Assembly: GCA_002376845.1 (NCBI GenBank) | Contig: DFOS01000024.1 | Coordinates: 186,001 to 250,000 of the forward strand | Source: Bdellovibrionaceae bacterium UBA3535 | GTDB taxonomy: Bacteria; Bdellovibrionota; Bdellovibrionia; Bdellovibrionales; UBA840 | Direction: 5' to 3' | DNA length: 64,000 bases | Shown here: in pieces, positions 17,701 through 26,354 of the stretch | Layout: every line of letters starts with the position of its first letter | Numbering within the stretch: position 1 is the stretch's first letter | Program-made: the position numbers and the translations under genes | The notes under the pieces: generated by a model | Databases searched by the model: none | Told to the model about the DNA's origin: nothing | What the model saw: the letters and a program-made list of their open reading frames with translations, nothing else

Positions 17701-18383
17701 AAAACTAGTTTTCCAGCTCCTAAAATCTCTTTTTCTTGCTTTTCCCCAGATATCCATCGCATTTTAAGGTGCAGTTTATCTTTCATTGAATTTTTATAGA
17801 AAAGAATACGTTTGATTTTGTGGAAAGGTATTTCTTTTATTGCAGAATAAGAAATTTCTGGAACTAAGCCAAAATACAAATCCAAACGTCGATTTATGAC
17901 AAGCTTCTGAGCGTTTTTAAGTATTTTTAATAGTACATATTCAATATCACCATATTTAAGAGGAAAGGAAATGGATGGACTGGTCCAATAAAATTCTTTC
18001 AGCTCAACGGAGTTGTCGTATACACCGCGAACCACTGGCAGTAATTCTGGGTTTACTAAATTGCAATATGGGTGAAAGAAAATATCAGTTACACTTAAGA
18101 CTTTGTTGTCAGAAAAAAGATAGTAAACATTCAGGCCAAGAATTTCGATTGCATCTCGAATGCGCCCTTGCGTGAAATCACCAGATCGGTTTTGCAGCAC
18201 AGACGGCAACTCATTCAGGCGAATATAGTCGTGCTGAAACTGAAACTGCAGTTCATTTTCTTCTCGTATATCAAATCGTTGCAAATCCGATTCACTGCTG
18301 TCTAAATTAGCAGAGGGTTTGCAGACTTGTAAAATTATAGCTTTTAACTTTACATCCATAGGCTTTTCGCAAAGGGTAATCAT
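14751..18383 (-). CDS. SNF2/RapA-family helicase-like ATPase
   Basis: A large 1210-residue SF2 translocase of the SNF2 family, which uses ATP to move along double-stranded DNA and displace or remodel bound proteins. The C-terminal half holds the motor: the I block GILADDMGLGKTIQTL (near residue 765), DEAQ box in HIYDEAQNIKN, CLSGTPLENHLGEFYSLLD, and the helicase C lobe with TLKTGGVGLNLTKASYVFH and ATDRVHRIGQ. The N-terminal 700 residues have no motif I can name; I see no CxC/CxH SWIM zinc finger. It stands alone between convergent atpE and divergent etfB. Its target is unknown. Confidence 0.92.
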   Translation of the reverse strand: MITLCEKPMDVKLKAIILQVCKPSANLDSSESDLQRFDIREENELQFQFQHDYIRLNELPSVLQNRSGDFTQGRIRDAIEILGLNVYYLFSDNKVLSVTDIFFHPYCNLVNPELLPVVRGVYDNSVELKEFYWTSPSISFPLKYGDIEYVLLKILKNAQKLVINRRLDLYFGLVPEISYSAIKEIPFHKIKRILFYKNSMKDKLHLKMRWISGEKQEKEILGAGKLVLNLNRDNTVCFKNFEWRKDEDLLFFNPLSLFLRDFQDFLHELQHKNDSDVHKAEINIPDYVLEIPLASHETIQFVTQFLAEKQKEYPFLDYSLNFDVKEIPKEEFRFHLYISKSNQYSVALSYKDNLIFNFGFLAHHIIQGFEYGFRYLFENENHITDRRGTKRSRDLKFAKHTGLYSLYIYNILHYLLDPKGKSPEDFLEDLFITLGKAVNLTEGIRAEDNLKFLVSKNICNTLIANFYRIFQEFEDGTVSIFTEDSEYKFIDAKKAWAQLFLTILDDILIQSDGDLFKKSRGDFFPFTANLENEKDWELSTLKDIEDLSINDKIAKYSTYSKSLKKHVRIQSLFTLKEYGWTLFLNGKELETLDTDDFSWQFNVSNQEEGGEDKQKMDWFALHPKFFLRGEEVDVEAAIDFTQGGWLEHNGKVYVLKQKDMPSVKALERFWKKIAQKKEQNKSSKTQKSLYELPKSSTLELLALRALGVDISGSKEWQEICAFYDSLSDKHREPKLSPHIQGELKPYQLSGLRWLQDLYQLRLGGILADDMGLGKTIQTLSFLESLREEGDLGNVLIVVPTSLVYNWKAEGEKFTPKLPIYSFSAKDKPELEDKLNSKQGCVLVTTYGLLTEHSDFYPRFSWNVHIYDEAQNIKNIVTKRAVAARNVDAKFKICLSGTPLENHLGEFYSLLDTVVPGSLGDYNDYKKSFISPLVIKKSDMDYLKAKIRPLVLRRTKKEILKELPEKTITVMRIPFTEEQKKIYRDVALSWNQKIKDSIQEVGQAKSQMIMLTALLRLRQVCSNPNSIPGVNYNEMPPKIALLKDSLESIVDSGESAIVFTQFIPSLEKIISTLKAMKIPVYSIDGRMSKQKREETLTEFNNLEEGAVLCMTLKTGGVGLNLTKASYVFHMEPWWNPAVENQATDRVHRIGQEKHVQVYRYLMEESVEEKIEFLKEKKSSHFNALFQDVESEKDITKSSSSLSQEDFEFLLS

Positions 18384-18519
18384 AACGGATTTTTTATTAA
18401 AATCATAGTCTATAGAAATCTTTACTGCTAATCGCCATAGGGCTTTTTATTTAGACATTTTATCAAATTTGTGACAGGCTAAGTTGCTAGAATTTCTCAA
18501 AAACTATAAAGAGGTGTGA

Positions 18520-19296
18520 ATGAAAATCTTGGTTTGCATTAAGCAAGTTCCTGATACAACCGCAAAAATTAGTATAAAAGCAGATAAACAAGGGGTCGAG
18601 ACCAACGGAATTAAGTGGGTTATGAATCCATACGATGAATTTGCCGTGGAAGAGGCCATAAAATTAAAAGAAGCTAACGCGGGCTCTACCTTAAGCGTTA
18701 TTACAGTCGGGCCTAAAGCAAGAGCTGTGGAGGCCCTTAGAACGGCATTAGCAATGGGTGCTGACGATGCCATAATGGTAGATGCAGAAGAAAATGTAGA
18801 CAATCTTTGTACGGCGAAGGCATTGGCTGCAGCCATAGAAAAGGAAGGGCCTTTTGACATGGTTTTTACAGGAAAACTGGCCATCGATGATCAGCAATCA
18901 GCTGTTACACAGATGTTGTCGGAGCTTTGTGGCATCCCGCATGCCAATGTGGTGTCAAAGTATACATTTGCTAACGGTAATTCCGAAGTCGAAAGGGAAA
19001 TAGAAGGCGGCGCTAAAGAAGTCTTAGAGCTGAAGGGCAAGTCTGTGATAGGTGCCAACAAAGGTTTGAATACTCCACGTTATGCAAGTTTACCTGGAAT
19101 TATGAAAGCAAAAAAGAAGCCGGTAAAAGATTATTCTTTGGCGGATCTAGGCGTGGATGCACAGCAATCGAAGGTTAGTTACAAAGAATTCAGTCTGCCA
19201 CCTGAGCGGCCCGCAGTAAAAATGATTGAAGGAGAGCCTGCAGGGCAAACAGCATCCCTAGTGTCTCTGTTAAAAGATGAAGCTAAGGTCTTATAG
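18520..19296 (+). CDS. etfB: Electron transfer flavoprotein subunit beta
   Basis: EtfB pairs with EtfA and binds AMP; the heterodimer carries electrons from acyl-CoA and other dehydrogenases to ETF:quinone oxidoreductase. The 258-residue protein opens MKILVCIKQVPDTTAKI and contains NPYDEFAVEEAIKLKE, TGKLAIDDQQSAVTQMLSEL and GANKGLNTPRYASLPGIMKA, all family landmarks. It is 11 bases upstream of the preferred etfA start, with the intergenic AGGAGA serving etfA. Fatty-acid and amino-acid oxidation is the likely electron source. Confidence 0.97.
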   Translation: MKILVCIKQVPDTTAKISIKADKQGVETNGIKWVMNPYDEFAVEEAIKLKEANAGSTLSVITVGPKARAVEALRTALAMGADDAIMVDAEENVDNLCTAKALAAAIEKEGPFDMVFTGKLAIDDQQSAVTQMLSELCGIPHANVVSKYTFANGNSEVEREIEGGAKEVLELKGKSVIGANKGLNTPRYASLPGIMKAKKKPVKDYSLADLGVDAQQSKVSYKEFSLPPERPAVKMIEGEPAGQTASLVSLLKDEAKVL

Positions 19297-19307
19297 GAGA
19301 ATTGCAA

Positions 19308-20264
19308 ATGACAATATTGGTTAATGTAGAACAGACAGAAGGAAAAGTAAGAAGCGCTAGCTTAGAATTAATTAGCTTTGCTGCCTCAACAGGAAAGGAC
19401 GTGGCGGGTATCGTTGTGGGTAGTAGTGCCAAAGCAGCCGCAGAAGAAGCTGGTAGATATGGTTTGCAAAAGGCTTTTGTTTTTGAGGATGCAAATTTAG
19501 ATCAATACAATTCAGAAAGTCATTTTGCCTGTTTTTCGGAGATAATTGCGGAGCTAAAGCCAAAGATTGTGCTTAGTACGGGAAGTGCTGCAAGTAGGGA
19601 TTTAATTCCAAAGCTGGCAGCGAAGTTTGATTCAGGTTTTGTTTCGGATGCAGTAGAAATTAACTTATCCGGTGAAGATTTGACTTTAAAAAAGCCAATG
19701 TATTCAGGTAAGTGTTTTGCCCAGGCAAGTTTTAAGGATTCTGCCATCCAATTTGTATGCATGCGGCCGAATCAATTGAAAGTTTCAGAGCCCAAAGATG
19801 CGAATGTAGACATCACAGAAAAATCAGCGCCTAGCGTTGATTTAAAAACTATAGTCAAAGAAGTGGTTCAAGGTGCATCCAAGCGCTTAGATCTTACGGA
19901 AGCAAATATCATTGTTTCTGGAGGGCGCGGCTTAAAAGAAGCAAAGAATTTTGAGCTTCTAGAAAGCCTAGCAGATGTATTGGGAGCAAGCGTTGGTGCT
20001 TCTCGTGCCGTAGTAGATGCGGGATGGGTTCCGCACTCTATGCAGGTGGGACAGACGGGTAAAACCGTTGCTCCATCTCTTTATATAGCTTGCGGTATAT
20101 CGGGCGCCATTCAGCACTTAGCAGGAATGAGCACATCAAAGGTGATCGTAGCCATTAACACCGATCCAGAGGCACCAATTTTTCAAAAGGCTACCTATGG
20201 AATTGTGGGTGATGCTCTAGAGATAGTGCCCATGCTAACCGAAGAATTTAAAAAAGTTTTATAA
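19308..20264 (+). CDS. etfA: Electron transfer flavoprotein subunit alpha
   Basis: EtfA binds the FAD that relays electrons. The 318-residue protein has a variable N-terminal domain (about 1-185) and the conserved C-terminal FAD domain with IVSGGRGLK, VGASRAVVDAGWVPHSMQVG, GQTGKTVAPSLYIACGISGA and ATYGIVGDALEIVP. I chose the ATG that follows GGAGA by seven bases; a TTG two codons earlier is poorly spaced. It ends six bases inside the convergent cytochrome gene. Confidence 0.97.
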   Translation: MTILVNVEQTEGKVRSASLELISFAASTGKDVAGIVVGSSAKAAAEEAGRYGLQKAFVFEDANLDQYNSESHFACFSEIIAELKPKIVLSTGSAASRDLIPKLAAKFDSGFVSDAVEINLSGEDLTLKKPMYSGKCFAQASFKDSAIQFVCMRPNQLKVSEPKDANVDITEKSAPSVDLKTIVKEVVQGASKRLDLTEANIIVSGGRGLKEAKNFELLESLADVLGASVGASRAVVDAGWVPHSMQVGQTGKTVAPSLYIACGISGAIQHLAGMSTSKVIVAINTDPEAPIFQKATYGIVGDALEIVPMLTEEFKKVL

Positions 20265-21935
20265 GGTTTGCAGAAAGTGAATAAGAGCCATCTTTTCCTC
20301 TTTGGAATAGATCTCATTACCATTCGCATCTAGAAAAAGTTTTTTATAGTGGCCGGTATTCGACATGCCGGCTTTTTTTGTATCATATAAAAACTGGCGC
20401 TTCTTCCATTCTTTTGGTGTCTTCTCACCTAAGGGGTAGCCGTTGCAATTAAAATCAAAATCTCTATCTTTATTAATGGCCGGTCCAGCATAATAGCTTT
20501 TAGGACGATTCTTTGAAGGGCTAAAAAGGGCACATAAATTGGGTATGGAATTATTATGAAAATATGGCCAACGAGCCCAGATGCCGACAAGTGGTGGCGG
20601 AACATAGCCTTCTTGCGGTTTGATTTTGATGCCATATTTTTTTGATATTGCTAAATCATTTAATTGTTTAAGGGAAGCCATACCTTTCCATCTTTGTGGA
20701 TCACTTCCCACGTTCTTAACCAAGGTTTGCTCGGGATAATCAACAGATTGTGTTTTGTAAATATCAGACCAATGCGTAATGGAGGGATTGTCTAAATCCC
20801 AAGTCTTTTGATAATGCCCGTGGCATTTGTAACACTGAGCCTGATTGTATATTTGTTGGCCGAGCTTAGCCTTTTGCAAATCAAAATATTCTTCTCCAAA
20901 AAAATCCGTCATATGTGGAGCCTGTGCTCCAAAAACGGCAGTAGTTAGTTCTTCTATTACATTTTGGTTTTGTTCTAACCAGTCCTCTAATTGATAAAGA
21001 TCGGTTCCTCTGCCAATCTCATTCCAAAGCAGGTTGGTGATAATAGGATTGCCAGATACCACAGAACCATCAAGCAGCCAGCGGTTTTTATATTTTACAT
21101 TCCACCAAACACCAGGCTTTGAGTCTGCTACATAGTATCGAAGATCTTCATATCTTGGAAAAATAGAATGAATTCTCCTTTTACTTGCATATTCATCTCT
21201 AGCTCTTCGACTTAGTGATATTGCTACATGTGCCAACGAAGTGTCTAAACCAATAAAGGAAGGTTCTCTAGCTTCAACATAATTCAAATTATTTTTGGTC
21301 CGTCGAATTAGATCGACCTCTTGTGCGCTAGCTCCTGTAAATAGAGAAAAGCTTTTTGGTTCTACAAAATGAAAGAACTGCTTTCCTTTTACGAATAATG
21401 AATTGGCTCGCGGAAAGCGATTGGTTAAACCAATAATACGACTACCGAATAGATTGGCCGAGTGGCAAGCAGCACAAGAAAAGGTAAAGCCTTTTGTGTT
21501 ATTTTGTTCAATTACAGTAAAGCCCATACGATTTTCTTTTTCACTAAAGTCCATGGGCACATAATAAGGACCCTCACCTTCATATAGCGGATAATCATGC
21601 AATCCCAACCACCGCGTGATATCATCAAAGCTTTGCACCTTGCTTATATCGGAAACGATTTTGTATAGAATTTCACGGATGGGGTTGTTGTATTCTTGAT
21701 CTGCCACTCTACGTATTGGTTCGTAAGGCAATAGTAGTCCCGTGATTTTAACGGGGTAATGTAGGGAGTGGATTCTGCCTTGCCGATTGGCGAGGGCAAA
21801 ATCATGTTCATTTAATTGATAAGGATTGTGCAGGCCATCAACAGGTGTAGGCCTACCCTCTTCCCACAGCTGCTGAGAAAAGCAAAAAAATGAAAAAATA
21901 ATAAAGAGCAACAAGTATCCCCCCTTGAGCATCAT
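20259..21935 (-). CDS. Exported di-heme c-type cytochrome, RoxA-like
   Basis: A 558-residue exported protein. A signal peptide (about 1-21, ending FCFSQQ) is followed by two heme c sites, CAACH (154-158) and CYKCH (368-372). The spacing, large size and C-terminal block (VPPPLVGIWARWPYFHNNSI, then GMSNTGHY near the end and LIHFLQTL) resemble the RoxA/RoxB branch of the di-heme peroxidase superfamily. Rubber oxygenase RoxA is the known example; most relatives have unknown substrates. It acts in the periplasm or outside the cell. It is convergent with etfA and divergent from the acyltransferase gene. The substrate cannot be told from sequence. Confidence 0.8.
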   Translation of the reverse strand: MMLKGGYLLLFIIFSFFCFSQQLWEEGRPTPVDGLHNPYQLNEHDFALANRQGRIHSLHYPVKITGLLLPYEPIRRVADQEYNNPIREILYKIVSDISKVQSFDDITRWLGLHDYPLYEGEGPYYVPMDFSEKENRMGFTVIEQNNTKGFTFSCAACHSANLFGSRIIGLTNRFPRANSLFVKGKQFFHFVEPKSFSLFTGASAQEVDLIRRTKNNLNYVEAREPSFIGLDTSLAHVAISLSRRARDEYASKRRIHSIFPRYEDLRYYVADSKPGVWWNVKYKNRWLLDGSVVSGNPIITNLLWNEIGRGTDLYQLEDWLEQNQNVIEELTTAVFGAQAPHMTDFFGEEYFDLQKAKLGQQIYNQAQCYKCHGHYQKTWDLDNPSITHWSDIYKTQSVDYPEQTLVKNVGSDPQRWKGMASLKQLNDLAISKKYGIKIKPQEGYVPPPLVGIWARWPYFHNNSIPNLCALFSPSKNRPKSYYAGPAINKDRDFDFNCNGYPLGEKTPKEWKKRQFLYDTKKAGMSNTGHYKKLFLDANGNEIYSKEEKMALIHFLQTL

Positions 21936-21990
21936 AAGTTAAACATTTCGTTTTCAAAGATGGAAGAAAAAGATTAGTCTAAAAATCACT

Positions 21991-22647
21991 ATGTTTCGTA
22001 AATACGTATTGCCGAGACTTATTCATATTTTTTATTTTCTTTTATCTCGATCATGGCGAGTAACGGTGGTGGAGTCGAAAGCCCTAAAAGATGATATTTC
22101 TCATAAAAAACCCAGTATATTTGCTATTTGGCATGGTGATGAGCTTGTGATGATCTCTCTTACTCGGCGTTACAATGTTTGCACTCTTACCTCTACCAGT
22201 TCGGATGGGGAATTGATGGATTTTGTTTTGCGAAAAATGGGCATGAAAACAGCCAGAGGCTCTTCCTCTAAAAAAGCAATTAGCGGCCTAAAAGCCTTAA
22301 TTCGTTTGGCTAGAAATGGTTTTACTCCGGTATTTGCAGTGGATGGGCCGCGGGGTCCGTATAAAAAAATTAAGCCAGGAGTCTTCGAAATGGCAAAGTT
22401 AACGAAGGCAAATATATATGCGGCTGGGGTGGCGAGTAGCAAGAGCTATGTTTTTGAAAAGGCTTGGAATAAAGCATATTTACCACACTTTTTTGCAAAG
22501 GTTGTTATAGTTTGGTCGGAGCCCCTAAAACTCGAGGAGATCAAGGATCCGAGGGAGGACTGGCTAAAGGTCGAGCTGCAAAAAAACTTTGATGCAGCTC
22601 AACAGTTGGCGGTGCAACATCTTGCAGAGCAATGCGGCGAATGCTAG
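21991..22647 (+). CDS. DUF374 lysophospholipid acyltransferase-family protein
   Basis: A 218-residue protein of the DUF374 group, related to LpxL-type lipid A acyltransferases and lysophospholipid acyltransferases. It has a hydrophobic N-terminal anchor (PRLIHIFYFLLSRSW), IFAIWHGDELVM where the acyltransferase His lies, TSTSSDGELMDFVLRKMGM, RGSSSKKAISGLKALIRL, and AVDGPRGPYKKIKPGVFEMA. Function in outer-membrane lipid acylation is likely but unproven. It opens the plus-strand series that continues with folding factors, and its position before SurA-type genes supports an envelope role. Confidence 0.85.
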   Translation: MFRKYVLPRLIHIFYFLLSRSWRVTVVESKALKDDISHKKPSIFAIWHGDELVMISLTRRYNVCTLTSTSSDGELMDFVLRKMGMKTARGSSSKKAISGLKALIRLARNGFTPVFAVDGPRGPYKKIKPGVFEMAKLTKANIYAAGVASSKSYVFEKAWNKAYLPHFFAKVVIVWSEPLKLEEIKDPREDWLKVELQKNFDAAQQLAVQHLAEQCGEC

Positions 22648-22683
22648 CATTTAATAGTGTTTTCAACAGGATAGAGGTCGTTC

Positions 22684-23499
22684 ATGGGTGCATTAAGAAA
22701 ACTAATTGTTATCGCTTTTATTACAACCATTCCGCATTCCGTTATGGCAAAAGTGGTGGCTAGCGTTGGTTCTAAAAATATAAGCCTTAAAGATTTTCAG
22801 CAAAAATATAATGAAATGAAAGAGCGCACCATGGTAAACGTGCCTTCTCAAAAGGACTTCTTACAAGAATTGATTCGCTATGAAATAGGCTTGCAAGAGG
22901 CAAAGCGTACGGGAATTCAAAAGGATTCAAAGGTACAGGAGCGATATGAACAGTTGCTCTACCAAGCCTTTTTGGAAAAGCAGCTGGGAGATAAGGTTTC
23001 GAAAATTAAAGTAACGGAATCGGATATGAAAAAATATTATCGTAATAATCCTGAGATACGCGCCTCTCATATCCTTATTGAAGTTCCCCCAAATGCTACG
23101 GCGGCGCAAAGAAGCGCAGCACGTAAGCGCGCAAATGATATATTACAAGAAGTTAAAAAATCAAAAAAGCCCTTTGAGGAGCTAGTTACCTTGTATACAG
23201 ACGATTCCATTACTAAGCGCAGTGGTGGTGATATAGGGTGGCAGACAAGACTAACAATAACTCCAGCTTTTTATAATGCGGCTAACCGTTTAAAAGAAGG
23301 CCAAATCGGTGGTCCTGTGGAAACCATTTATGGTTACCACATTATTAAATTGGTGGATCGCAACCCTTATCAAAAAGCAAATAAGCGGCAGCTCCGCCAG
23401 GTTGTTTTTGAGATTAAACGCAAAGAACTTTTTGATGCTCTGTTCTCAAAGCTAAGCAAAAAATACCCAGTAAAAGTAAACACAAAACTATTAAATTAA
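22684..23499 (+). CDS. Parvulin-type periplasmic peptidyl-prolyl isomerase
   Basis: First of three adjacent SurA/PpiC-type folding factors. The 271-residue protein has a signal peptide (about 1-22, ending HSVMA), an N-terminal helical SurA_N-like domain (about 23-120) and one rotamase domain (about 125-228) with RASHILIEVPP, FEELVTLYTDD, SGGDIGWQTR and GPVETIYGYHIIKLVDR. It probably assists outer-membrane and periplasmic protein folding. The start has an AGAGG box. It precedes the second isomerase gene by 35 bases. Confidence 0.9.
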   Translation: MGALRKLIVIAFITTIPHSVMAKVVASVGSKNISLKDFQQKYNEMKERTMVNVPSQKDFLQELIRYEIGLQEAKRTGIQKDSKVQERYEQLLYQAFLEKQLGDKVSKIKVTESDMKKYYRNNPEIRASHILIEVPPNATAAQRSAARKRANDILQEVKKSKKPFEELVTLYTDDSITKRSGGDIGWQTRLTITPAFYNAANRLKEGQIGGPVETIYGYHIIKLVDRNPYQKANKRQLRQVVFEIKRKELFDALFSKLSKKYPVKVNTKLLN

Positions 23500-23534
23500 T
23501 AGCCAAAATGAGGCAATAAACTTACAATAGCCAC

Positions 23535-24476
23535 ATGAGACTTTTGTGCCTTTTTGTATTAGTGTTTAGCGTGCTTGCGTGTACCGCAGAGCGCGTGAAA
23601 AAACAAAGTATCGTAAAAGTAAATAATTTAGAATTGAGTGTTCAAGATTATGCCGAGCAATTAACCGAGCATATGCATGGCAAAGATATTGCGATCATCA
23701 AAAACACGGACGCGTTTAAGAAAGCTAAAAATAAAATCATAGCGGACTTTATTTCCCATGCAATCATCCAAGATTATGCAAATAAAAATAGTATTGAGGT
23801 TAGTGAAGAAGAGCTGCTTAAGGAAATTCAAGGCTATCGAAGCAATTATCCTGATGACATAAGCTTTCGAGCTGTTTTAGCGGAGGAAGGAATTGCTTTT
23901 GAAAGATGGAAAGAAAAAACTAGAAACTCTCTTTTAGAAAGAAAAGTTTATTTGGACGTCAGTAAAGATTATGAAGTTCCAACAGAAAATGAGCTTAAGG
24001 CGTATTACAGAGACAACCGAAAAGATTTTTACCGCAAGACTCAATACAAAATTAAGCAAATTGTATTATCCAAAAGTATAGATGCAGAGAACCTTTATAA
24101 AATAATTGCCAAAAAAGGTAGTTTTGAAAAGTTAGCCAAAGAATATTCCATAGGAGCTGAGGCAAGTAATGGCGGACTTTTGGGTTGGGTAGAACGAGGA
24201 GTGTCTTCCATTTTTGATGAAGCTTCAAAGCTACCCATAAGAAAACCCACAAAACCCATAAAAAGCGATTTTGGCTATCACATTGTCATGGTAGATGGTA
24301 GAAGACCGGCGCGTTATCTAAGCTTCTCAGAGGTAGAGGCGCAAATTAAGGAAGAATTCATTGATGAGAGACGGCAAAAGATCTATAGTTCATGGTTCGA
24401 AGAGCAAAAAAAGCAGGCAAAAGTATACGTCAACGAGGAACTGCTAGCTTCGATAACAATAGATTTAAAACAATGA
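23535..24476 (+). CDS. Lipoprotein peptidyl-prolyl isomerase (PrsA/SurA-like)
   Basis: Second isomerase of the cassette, 313 residues. The N-terminus carries a good lipobox (LVFSVLAC), so it should be a lipoprotein. A helical SurA_N-like region (about 25-155) is followed by a parvulin domain (about 165-255) with YKIKQIVLSK, FEKLAKEYSIG, SNGGLLGWVERG and SDFGYHIVMVDGRRPA. The typical HxxH-like histidine in the first strand is absent (IKQIVL in place of ASHIL), so isomerase activity may be weak and chaperone activity dominant; this is inference. Its stop overlaps surA (ATGATGA). Confidence 0.85.
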   Translation: MRLLCLFVLVFSVLACTAERVKKQSIVKVNNLELSVQDYAEQLTEHMHGKDIAIIKNTDAFKKAKNKIIADFISHAIIQDYANKNSIEVSEEELLKEIQGYRSNYPDDISFRAVLAEEGIAFERWKEKTRNSLLERKVYLDVSKDYEVPTENELKAYYRDNRKDFYRKTQYKIKQIVLSKSIDAENLYKIIAKKGSFEKLAKEYSIGAEASNGGLLGWVERGVSSIFDEASKLPIRKPTKPIKSDFGYHIVMVDGRRPARYLSFSEVEAQIKEEFIDERRQKIYSSWFEEQKKQAKVYVNEELLASITIDLKQ

Positions 24477-25393
24477 TGAAAAGTATCCTAACCTTCATAT
24501 TATTGCCTTTGTTTTTGCAAGCTGAGATCGTAGATCAGATCGTAGCGATTGTGGATGATGGTATCATCACGCAATCGGATTATAACGAATATCGACAGAA
24601 ATTAAAGGCAGGAAAGATACAGGATGATTTGTTTCAAATAGACGCCAAAGAATTGTTGGCATCTAGAGAGCGCTTATTGCAGCAGCTGGTAGACGAGAAA
24701 ATCTTAGAAAACGAAATCAAACGAAACAACTTAGAAGTAACAAAAGAAGCGGTTGAAGAGGAAATTCAAAAAATTCTAAGAAGAAATCAAATCAATAAGG
24801 CGCAATTGAAGGAAGCACTAAAAAGCGAAGGCACGAATTATACTGATTATTACGATTTTATAAAAAAACGCTTGGAGAGACAAAAAATCATACAACAGTC
24901 TGTAACCTCAAAAGTAAGAATATCGGATGACGATGTTGAACAGTACTATTTAAAGAAATTCGGTAAAGACATGGACAACTCATTTGAGTATAGCCTTTCT
25001 CATATATTGGTAGGCTCAAAAAAAGAGGCCGAGTCCGTTTATCAGGCTTTAATCGGTGGGCAAGATTTTGTTGCGGCAGCAAACCAGTATAGTAAAGACA
25101 ATAATTATTCCAGCGGTGGTTTTTTAGGAAAATTTAAAAGTGGTGAAATGTCTACAGCCATTGAAAAAGCCGTAAAATCATTAGATGCGGGAGAGTTTTC
25201 TGGCCCAGTAAAAACGGCTGCCGGCTTCCATATCTTTAAGGTAAATGAGAAAAAACTAATTCCCAATGTGGATTTAACAGAAAAGACTCCAGAAATTCGG
25301 GCGCTTCTTTCTCGACAAGCCATGAAGGAGCAGTTTCAATTCTGGCTCGAACAAAAACGAAAAGAATCCTATATAAGAATTAATGTTAAATGA
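24473..25393 (+). CDS. surA: Periplasmic chaperone SurA
   Basis: Third folding factor, best matched to SurA, which escorts outer-membrane proteins through the periplasm. From the ATG overlapping the previous stop the protein has 306 residues. A signal peptide (LTFILLPLFLQAEI) is followed by the SurA opening VDQIVAIVDDGIITQSD, the N-terminal helical domain with LLQQLVDEKILENEIKR, and one parvulin domain (about 180-285) with YSLSHILVGS, GGFLGKFKSGEM and GPVKTAAGFHIFKV. E. coli SurA has two parvulin domains. The pdxA gene follows with a 4-base overlap, and a surA-pdxA linkage also occurs in E. coli. Confidence 0.88.
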   Translation: MMKSILTFILLPLFLQAEIVDQIVAIVDDGIITQSDYNEYRQKLKAGKIQDDLFQIDAKELLASRERLLQQLVDEKILENEIKRNNLEVTKEAVEEEIQKILRRNQINKAQLKEALKSEGTNYTDYYDFIKKRLERQKIIQQSVTSKVRISDDDVEQYYLKKFGKDMDNSFEYSLSHILVGSKKEAESVYQALIGGQDFVAAANQYSKDNNYSSGGFLGKFKSGEMSTAIEKAVKSLDAGEFSGPVKTAAGFHIFKVNEKKLIPNVDLTEKTPEIRALLSRQAMKEQFQFWLEQKRKESYIRINVK

Positions 25394-26346
25394 AACAACC
25401 ACTTCGAATTGCCATTACTAGTGGGGATACAGACGGAATAGGTACTGAAGTTGTATCCAAGGCCTTATATCGTTTAAAACCCAAAAAAGGTGTGCAGTAT
25501 TATTTGTGGCGTTCACCCAAAACTCCCATTGGCCATGTAAGAATGATATCGCGAAACTTTACTCGCGTAAGCTTTGCTAGCTGGCATGAGGCATTGGCCT
25601 ATGGCTTTCAAAGTGAAAAGGAAATTATAGAAATTGTTAATACAAAGTCCCCGGCGATTTGGGTAGAAGAAGCAGCTATTGCAGCAAACTTCAAACATAT
25701 AGATGCCATAGCAACGGCTCCATTATCGAAAACCTGTATTCAAAAAGCTGGCCTAAAAGATATAGGCCATACTGATATATTGAAGAGAATTACAAAATCT
25801 AAACATGTTTATATGTCCTTTATCGGGGAAGAATTTTCTGTGGTGTTAGCTACGGGACATATACCAATTAAAAAGGTAGAGGCCGCTTGGACGAAAGAAA
25901 ATCTGGTTCAGGCGATTCGGCAGGCGCAAAAACTACGAAAACATTTGGACAATAAAAGCAAGGCTAAGAATATTGCGGTTTTAGGTTTAAACCCACATGC
26001 CGGGGAATCAGGCTTAATTGGTAATGATGCAAAAATTTTTCAACAGGTAAAGCAGAGCTTAAAAAATCCTAAGTGGTTAGATGGATTGTTAATTCCTGAT
26101 GTTGCATTTTTGCCGGGGAAAAGAAAGAAATACTCTATCTACATTTGTGCCTACCATGATCAGGGGCTTTTGCCATTTAAATCCATACATGGAAGAGAGG
26201 GAGGAGTTCATATTAGTTTGGGTCTTCCTTTTGTTCGAACAAGTGTGGATCATGGTACAGCCAAAGATATTTTTGGAAAAAATAAAGCTGATTATAAATC
26301 AATGTTAGAAGCGATCCAGTGGGCCGAGCGCTTGGCTAAAAAATAG
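25390..26346 (+). CDS. pdxA: 4-hydroxythreonine-4-phosphate dehydrogenase PdxA
   Basis: PdxA oxidises 4-phosphohydroxy-L-threonine in the DXP-dependent pathway to pyridoxal phosphate. The 318 residues show the family blocks: RIAITSGDTDGIGTEVV (normally GDPAGIGPE), IATAPLSK, GHTDIL, VLATGHIPIKKV, LGLNPHAGESGLIG, and ICAYHDQGLLPFKS with HISLGLPFVRTSVDHGTA. The three metal-binding histidines (GHTD, NPHAG, YHDQG) are kept. The opening motif is divergent (SGDTDG), so the sequence has drifted, but the catalytic set is complete. It overlaps surA by 4 bases. Confidence 0.9.
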   Translation: MKQPLRIAITSGDTDGIGTEVVSKALYRLKPKKGVQYYLWRSPKTPIGHVRMISRNFTRVSFASWHEALAYGFQSEKEIIEIVNTKSPAIWVEEAAIAANFKHIDAIATAPLSKTCIQKAGLKDIGHTDILKRITKSKHVYMSFIGEEFSVVLATGHIPIKKVEAAWTKENLVQAIRQAQKLRKHLDNKSKAKNIAVLGLNPHAGESGLIGNDAKIFQQVKQSLKNPKWLDGLLIPDVAFLPGKRKKYSIYICAYHDQGLLPFKSIHGREGGVHISLGLPFVRTSVDHGTAKDIFGKNKADYKSMLEAIQWAERLAKK

Positions 26347-26354
26347 GAGTAAAT

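Noticed and set aside
24392..24472. 27-codon N-terminal extension of surA
   Set aside because: It would put basic residues in front of a normal signal peptide and lies inside the previous gene; ATG at 24473 is better.
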